DNA from: an uncultured Prevotellaceae bacterium
Lineage (GTDB): Bacteria > Bacteroidota > Bacteroidia > Bacteroidales > Bacteroidaceae
Reading direction: 5' to 3'
Length of the DNA stretch: 32,349 nt
Assembly (NCBI GenBank): GCA_902792855.1
Contig: CADBBP010000024.1
Span: 9,927 to 42,275 of the forward strand
Under the pieces are notes generated by a model. The model searched no databases. It saw only the letters and a list, made by a program, of their open reading frames with translations, and was not told the origin of the DNA. Shown here in pieces: positions 27,815 through 32,349 of this stretch (positions are counted from its first letter, which is position 1; every line of letters starts with the position of its first letter). The position numbers and the translations under genes were made by a program.

Positions 27815-29893
27815 TTACTTGTTCACGAGCTTCTTGCCGTTCTTGACAACGATGCCCTTGTAATCCTTGGATACACGCTGGCCGGCGAGGTTGTAGGTGA
27901 CGGTAGGAACAGCTTTGGTGGTAACAACACTGCTGATGCCTGTACCATCATCGAAGACGTGTGGATCTTCTCCAAGAACCTTGACGAAGAAGTTCTCTGA
28001 ACCAGTCTGGTTGATCAGAGTCTCGGTGTTGTCTTCAAGTTTCCAGATAAAGTCCTTGATCTCGTATGTGTTGGCATCCCTGATTTCTGACAAGTTGAAT
28101 GCGATGGACTGCATGTCGTTGGCCTCAGAAGGAATAGTAAAGGTGTATTCGAAGTCCTGCCATTCTTCTGTGAAGTTGACATCACCGATGGCTGCCCAGT
28201 GGAGGTATGCACCCGGTGCAGCGTGGCTCTGTGTGGAGACCCTGGCTGGGATGGTGCTCTTGTACTTGAACTGGACTACTGTCGCCTCACCAGCTTGGAG
28301 CGTGCGATTGGCTACAATCCAGAACTGGTTGTCCCAAGGCTGGCCTGTACCACCTTCACCCTCATTGATTGTTCCATCAGAACCATCAGCAAGGTCATCT
28401 CTCTCCAAAGCATTGATGACAACTACAGTCGGGTTGGGCTGTATGTTAAGCGGCTCCTTGTTCTTGTCACCTTCAACCTTGAAGAAGTTGATCTGCTTGC
28501 CTTCATTGTCAATAGAGATTGTCCACACACCAGCTGCGGGAAGCTTGATCTTGTAGTTTGAACCATCCACAAAGTTGAGCCATGTATCTTCGCTGCCATC
28601 GATTTCGCCAGAAGGCTTGATGGTAGAGCTCTTGAAGGCCCTGTCGTTGCCACGAACAGTAGAAATCATCAACTCGTTGACCCAAGTGTCTTTCTTGCCT
28701 TGGGTACCTACGGTAGCGATGTACAAATCCTCACCTTCGTCATACTCAAATTCCTTGGCATTGTCGAAGTCATACTCAATACCAGTTTCTGTATTGGCAG
28801 CAGCTACGAAGAGACCCTCGTCAAGTTTCATGTGTTGCCATGAGAGGTCGTCGAAATAGAAGTCAACAGCATCCTTCACTACGGAGTTCAGGTTGAAAGC
28901 GATTGACCAACCGTTGGCCATGTCGTCGTCAATGTTCATGATACCGTCAAATTCCTGCCACTCTGTTGTGAAGGCAATGTTGCCAATAGCATGCCAGATG
29001 AGGTAGTCAGATGGGTTCTGCTTGTGGATCTGGGTGTCAGTGGAACTAACGGGAGCGGAAGCCTTGTAGCGGAAGTGAATCTTCACTTGTGAGCCTGCTT
29101 TCCAAGCTTGTGGTGACTGAATCCAGAACTGGTTGTCCCATGCAGAAGCATCACCTTCGGTGGTTGCAGGCTGGCCATGGCAGACAAACACGCGGTTGCC
29201 GTCAACCTCTTCGATGTCAGCAGGGAATGGATCCCAACCATCACCGGCTTCATTCATGTTTCTAAGTCTTTCCTTTGACCATGCGCAAATCTTGTAGTTG
29301 TTCTCCTGGTCGTTGAATTTCACATCTGCAAGACCCATTTCTGCCCATGATTTCGATGCGTCACCATTGGTGAGGTCCTCAATCCATTCTACAGGACGCT
29401 CCTCCTTGCCATCGTGGGTAATCTTCAGATAGGCGATATCCCAGTCGCCTACATAGTCACCACACTGCATGAGAATGTTGCCATCGGATGAAGTTGCTTC
29501 GTAATCAACGGTGCCTTCCACCCAGTCTGTTGTGATGGGGAATTGTCCATAAGGTGTTTGTCCGAAACCAAGCATGGAAACGTTTTGTGCTACGCTACCC
29601 TTGATTTTGTAATGGAGCGTATAGACAATGCCTGGCTCTGCATTGTTACCCATGCCGATGGGGAAGAACTGGCAGTCCCAAGAAGGATCTGTAGCTTCAT
29701 CACTATGGAAGTGAAGGCATCCGTCCTGAATGGAGAGACGTGCAAAAGCAGATTCACTGCCACGCCAACTGGCGAATGGAACTTCAGAGATGTCTGTGTA
29801 CTTGGAGAAATCAACCTCTGCGTCCACAATCTCTTTTGAGTTTGCTCCCAAGAAGCATGTCAAGAGAGCAAGAAGAGTAAAAAGTTTCTTCAT
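27815..29893 (-). CDS. Secreted multi-module carbohydrate-binding-like protein with C-terminal sorting-like tail
   Basis: A 692-residue exported protein (signal peptide MKKLFTLLALLTCFLGANS) with no catalytic motif I recognise. It has three related beta-sandwich modules resembling CBM4/9-type domains: about residues 25-155, 175-360 and 495-640. The second and third share WDNQFWI, FRYK/FKYK, AIGNIAFTTEWQEF against AIGDVNFTEEWQDF, and FNL near the end. Between them lies a beta-rich stretch (about 375-480). The last 30 residues (YNLAGQRVSKDYKGIVVKNG and a basic end) are the tail common on Prevotella secreted proteins and resemble a type IX secretion C-terminal signal. It is the last gene of the glycan-use operon; a surface glycan-binding role is inferred. 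Confidence 0.75.
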   Translation of the reverse strand: MKKLFTLLALLTCFLGANSKEIVDAEVDFSKYTDISEVPFASWRGSESAFARLSIQDGCLHFHSDEATDPSWDCQFFPIGMGNNAEPGIVYTLHYKIKGSVAQNVSMLGFGQTPYGQFPITTDWVEGTVDYEATSSDGNILMQCGDYVGDWDIAYLKITHDGKEERPVEWIEDLTNGDASKSWAEMGLADVKFNDQENNYKICAWSKERLRNMNEAGDGWDPFPADIEEVDGNRVFVCHGQPATTEGDASAWDNQFWIQSPQAWKAGSQVKIHFRYKASAPVSSTDTQIHKQNPSDYLIWHAIGNIAFTTEWQEFDGIMNIDDDMANGWSIAFNLNSVVKDAVDFYFDDLSWQHMKLDEGLFVAAANTETGIEYDFDNAKEFEYDEGEDLYIATVGTQGKKDTWVNELMISTVRGNDRAFKSSTIKPSGEIDGSEDTWLNFVDGSNYKIKLPAAGVWTISIDNEGKQINFFKVEGDKNKEPLNIQPNPTVVVINALERDDLADGSDGTINEGEGGTGQPWDNQFWIVANRTLQAGEATVVQFKYKSTIPARVSTQSHAAPGAYLHWAAIGDVNFTEEWQDFEYTFTIPSEANDMQSIAFNLSEIRDANTYEIKDFIWKLEDNTETLINQTGSENFFVKVLGEDPHVFDDGTGISSVVTTKAVPTVTYNLAGQRVSKDYKGIVVKNGKKLVNK

Positions 29894-29951
29894 AATTGAA
29901 AATTTAGAATTGATAAAAAAAGTTAATTATTAAACATTGTATTCTGTGGAG

Positions 29952-29995
29952 GATTGCCAGGAAGAAAAGAAGACCTCCTTTCTTCACTGGCAATC
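29952..29995 (-). other. Intercistronic stem-loop
   Basis: GATTGCCAG (29952-29960) pairs with CTGGCAATC (29987-29995), continued inside by GAAGAAA (29961-29967) with TTTCTTC (29979-29985) and one bulged base. It lies in the 110-base gap between two operon genes and lacks a U-tract. It could act as an mRNA processing or stabilising element setting different levels of the two products. Confidence 0.6.
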
Positions 29996-30003
29996 ATTGT
30001 TCC

Positions 30004-31656
30004 TTATTTTCCACTGAGGGCATCGCAGAATGCCTTGTAGGTGGCAGTGCGCACCCAGTCCTTGCTATTGATGTCAATAGCCCACAAACCCACAGGGTCG
30101 TTTGTGTCAGCAAGGTTGCCCTTGCAGATGCCAGCCTGCTTGTCATGGGGTATCTTGTTCATATAGCTCTTGATGACGTAGGCATAGTAGTCGGCAAGTT
30201 TCTGACGCTGTTCAGGCTTGATATCTTTTGCAGATACACTTACACCAGAAGCATTCAGATATTTGATGTCAAAGTTGGAGAGACGGATAATCTTGCCTGT
30301 TGATGCGAGGCTTGAAAGAAGCGTTTCAAAATTAGCCACATTGGCGGCCTGCGTGGCTTCATCCTCGCTATAGGAAAGATTCAATTTGGCATTGATGCCA
30401 TCAATCTTTGCTCCATTGGCATCCCAGATGTGTATCCAGTAGTTGAGACTCTCCAACTTCTTGGGGTTGTCAAGCTCAGACTCACTGATAAAGAACTTTA
30501 ACTCAGAAGTGTTGCCGCCATGCCTTTCGAATGCCGCGATTGCCGATTTCGACACTACAGGAGCGTAGTTTTCACTGCCAAAAATATCTTGCCAGAATAT
30601 CACATCGCTGGTAGAGTGCTTGATGTCGTACATCCCGTTGTCAAGTACCGCTTTCGTGTCGATTGCCTCGTCTATGAGGTCAAATGACTTGATACGGCCT
30701 TCATTGATTTTCATAAGACCATCGCACCATGTGTTCAAAGCATAGAAGATGGTATCGCTTATCTCCTTTTCGGTTTGCGGACGGTGGTTGTCAGGATAGT
30801 AACCTACATCCACTTTCTGGATATAAATGACACCTGAACGAGAGTTCTCAATTCTCAAGTAACCCTCTGTCTCACCTTCCGCACTTTGGGCCTCCACGGT
30901 AATCTTTGTCCATTTGCCAGCCTTGAAAGTCCACTTGCCATTAGGACCGCTACCTGTTATCTTGTTGCCCGAGAAAGTAACATCAAAGGTAGCGTCTTTG
31001 TCGGCCTTTGCCCAAAAAGTGATGGTGTAAATTGCATGAGGATCAACATCAAAACCTTCAACAATGCGTACATTACAGCCCGTACCTATTTTAAGAGCGT
31101 TCTGGCCATCATATTGAGCAATGGAAGCAGAACCCTTCTCTACTGTACCATCGAAAGTTGTCATAGTAGTGAAGTCAACTGACTTTCCTTCTACGTAGTC
31201 AACAGAAACCTCAATGGGAGCGGTGAGCGTGGCCAACCAGTCATTAGCTTGATTAGCATTGGCAACGATAGGACTGCCGAAAACCTCGCACCCTATCTCT
31301 TCCGCATGCTCGAGAAGGTCGTTCATGTCAAGGAAGTTCATCACACCCTTGGAGTTAACAATGGTGCCAGACATCAAGGATGTTCCAAATGCGACATTGT
31401 CGAAATTGGTAATAGCAGCGGCATGGGGTAGTTCTTGTTTGTTGAAATCCGCCACCTTGAGTGTCGCGCCAATAGACATGTTTGGATATTGGCTTCTGTC
31501 AATATATGTTTTGACGGGAGCCAAGTCCTTGTATGGCTCTACATAACTGGGATCACGTTCGGCTTTGAAATCGTCTGTCACATTATAGTCTGCACAGGAT
31601 GCCGAAAGGAAGCCTGCTGCCAGCATGATGAGACCGTTTCTAAAATTCTTATTCAT
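30004..31656 (-). CDS. GH10-like surface lipoprotein with inserted CBM, active site degenerate
   Basis: A 550-residue lipoprotein: signal peptide with lipid-modified Cys21 (LSASC). The fold can be aligned by eye with the GH10 xylanase at 22132: MSIGATL, GVMNFLDMNDLLEHAEEIG and the DWL helix match the GH10 N-terminal half. Residues about 155-305 form an inserted CBM-like beta-sandwich, as in P. bryantii Xyn10C. FDLIDEAID keeps the acid/base position as Glu330. However, the nucleophile motif TELD reads SNFD, with Asn461 where Glu is required, and the RGHTxxWHS motif reads FGSPIVANA. It is therefore probably not an active xylanase but a glycan-binding protein. An SD-like GGAGG at 31665-31669 precedes the ATG, 15 bases after the DUF1735 gene. 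Confidence 0.72.
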   Translation of the reverse strand: MNKNFRNGLIMLAAGFLSASCADYNVTDDFKAERDPSYVEPYKDLAPVKTYIDRSQYPNMSIGATLKVADFNKQELPHAAAITNFDNVAFGTSLMSGTIVNSKGVMNFLDMNDLLEHAEEIGCEVFGSPIVANANQANDWLATLTAPIEVSVDYVEGKSVDFTTMTTFDGTVEKGSASIAQYDGQNALKIGTGCNVRIVEGFDVDPHAIYTITFWAKADKDATFDVTFSGNKITGSGPNGKWTFKAGKWTKITVEAQSAEGETEGYLRIENSRSGVIYIQKVDVGYYPDNHRPQTEKEISDTIFYALNTWCDGLMKINEGRIKSFDLIDEAIDTKAVLDNGMYDIKHSTSDVIFWQDIFGSENYAPVVSKSAIAAFERHGGNTSELKFFISESELDNPKKLESLNYWIHIWDANGAKIDGINAKLNLSYSEDEATQAANVANFETLLSSLASTGKIIRLSNFDIKYLNASGVSVSAKDIKPEQRQKLADYYAYVIKSYMNKIPHDKQAGICKGNLADTNDPVGLWAIDINSKDWVRTATYKAFCDALSGK

Positions 31657-31664
31657 ATTCTAAG

Positions 31665-31669
31665 CCTCC
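31665..31669 (-). promoter_or_regulatory. Shine-Dalgarno-like site of the GH10-like lipoprotein gene
   Basis: The minus strand reads GGAGG eight bases before the ATG at 31656. Such sites are weak or absent at most genes in this window, and it supports the chosen start. Confidence 0.55.
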
Positions 31670-31671
31670 AT

Positions 31672-32349
31672 TTATTGTGTAACGTATTTGGGTGAATAGA
31701 ACACTCTCTTGTTTGACTCACGGGTCTGAACAACAAGCGTGTCACTTGTAGATACCTGGATGTCATTCTTGCTGAAGTTTACGTCATAAGCCAACCGTAG
31801 AATGTCACGTTGGACAGGTTCTCCATTCATGCTTCCCCATTGATAGTCCTTGTATTCAGGCCGCTCCGTACCCTTGGCAATGAATTCTCCAGAGCCAGTG
31901 GCGGTCACGTTTTCATCATCGGTGGATATCGTGCACTTGTCACCATTGAAAGTGAGAATGAGGTTGCAAGAGATGGAAGCACCAGAGGTCTTGAAAGAAA
32001 CAGGGAAGATTGCCTGTGACATGTTCTTGGTGGTAATACCACAAACTTCGTCATTCTGGTTCACTGGGTTCTCCTTGTAGTGCTCGACATCGGAGTTGAC
32101 AAGTGAAAAGTCCTTGCGAACAATCGTTTTGGTTACGCCCTTTTCTGTTACATTGTCAACACCACGGCGAATGTATTTTCCTTGCCATGGGTTCATATAC
32201 CTCACACAGTAAAGTACATAGTCCTTGGGAAGGGTTGCCCATTCCTCCGCATTTTGGCGAACAGGAGAGAAACCTTGACGAGGGGTGCCTGTGAGGATAT
32301 GGTCAATGCCTTTGGCACTCTTCATTACAAGAGGAATGACGTAGGTGTT
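31672..32349 (-). CDS. DUF1735-type glycan-use protein (5' end outside window)
   Basis: The C-terminal 225 residues of a protein whose frame stays open to the right edge; the ATG at 32325 is internal, because the preceding codons (TYVIPLVM) continue a DUF1735-like strand pattern. The visible part has SAKGIDHILTGTP, then a beta-sandwich with FPVSFKTSG and CNLILTFNG, and ends near SPKYVTQ. DUF1735-type lipoproteins are surface glycan-binding parts of Bacteroidetes polysaccharide-utilisation loci, commonly placed after SusC/SusD pairs and before a glycanase. It is 15 bases from the GH10-like gene and surely co-transcribed. The family call rests on a short partial sequence and on context. Confidence 0.6.
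   Translation of the reverse strand, partial: NTYVIPLVMKSAKGIDHILTGTPRQGFSPVRQNAEEWATLPKDYVLYCVRYMNPWQGKYIRRGVDNVTEKGVTKTIVRKDFSLVNSDVEHYKENPVNQNDEVCGITTKNMSQAIFPVSFKTSGASISCNLILTFNGDKCTISTDDENVTATGSGEFIAKGTERPEYKDYQWGSMNGEPVQRDILRLAYDVNFSKNDIQVSTSDTLVVQTRESNKRVFYSPKYVTQ

Overview
The window looks like a chromosomal segment of a Bacteroidales bacterium, most likely a gut or rumen Prevotella-type species. The evidence is: repeated Bacteroidetes-type -7 boxes (TAnnTTTGC) in front of genes, a hybrid two-component system (HTCS) regulator, a GH10 xylanase fused to a CE1 esterase of the kind known from rumen Prevotella, a C10 (streptopain-like) peptidase with a dockerin-like tail, and a GQRV...KGIVVKNGKK C-terminal tail on a secreted protein.

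Layout. (1) 1-5077, minus strand: a very large DUF4011-type superfamily 1 helicase cut by the left edge, preceded by a radical SAM protein. (2) 5196-9550, plus strand: a tight housekeeping operon ftsX - DUF3098 - uppP - truB - queA - folK (envelope division, undecaprenyl phosphate recycling, tRNA modification, folate), with rpsO facing it on the minus strand. (3) 10124-12437, plus: typA/bipA and a small secreted SH3b protein, closed by a strong terminator. (4) 21305 down to 12550, minus: an HTCS regulator, a secreted protein of unknown function, a secreted TPR-CHAT caspase-like protease whose start overlaps the stop of the unknown gene, and mtnN; gaps are short enough for one transcript. (5) 21306-22131: an 826-base gene-free stretch that holds a candidate structured RNA with its own promoter box and intrinsic terminator. 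(6) 22132-27650, plus: the GH10-CE1 xylanase/esterase and the C10 peptidase. (7) 32349 down to 27815, minus: the end of a polysaccharide-utilisation-type operon: a DUF1735-type protein (cut by the right edge), a GH10-like lipoprotein with a carbohydrate-binding-like insertion, and a secreted protein with three beta-sandwich modules.

How it fits together: the HTCS is divergent from the xylanase-esterase and is a reasonable candidate regulator of xylan use. The right-hand operon resembles the distal part of Bacteroidetes xylan loci (DUF1735 protein followed by a GH10 protein with an inserted CBM), which predicts SusC/SusD-like pairs just beyond the right edge.

Most notable observations: a 16-bp tandem duplication that frameshifts the end of the xylanase-esterase and makes it read through its own terminator; a GH10-fold lipoprotein that has lost its nucleophile and several active-site residues; a coupled pair of secreted proteins, one a CHAT protease with an intact His/Cys dyad; and the candidate RNA gene upstream of the xylanase. 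All functional calls come from reading motifs by eye; no database search was run.
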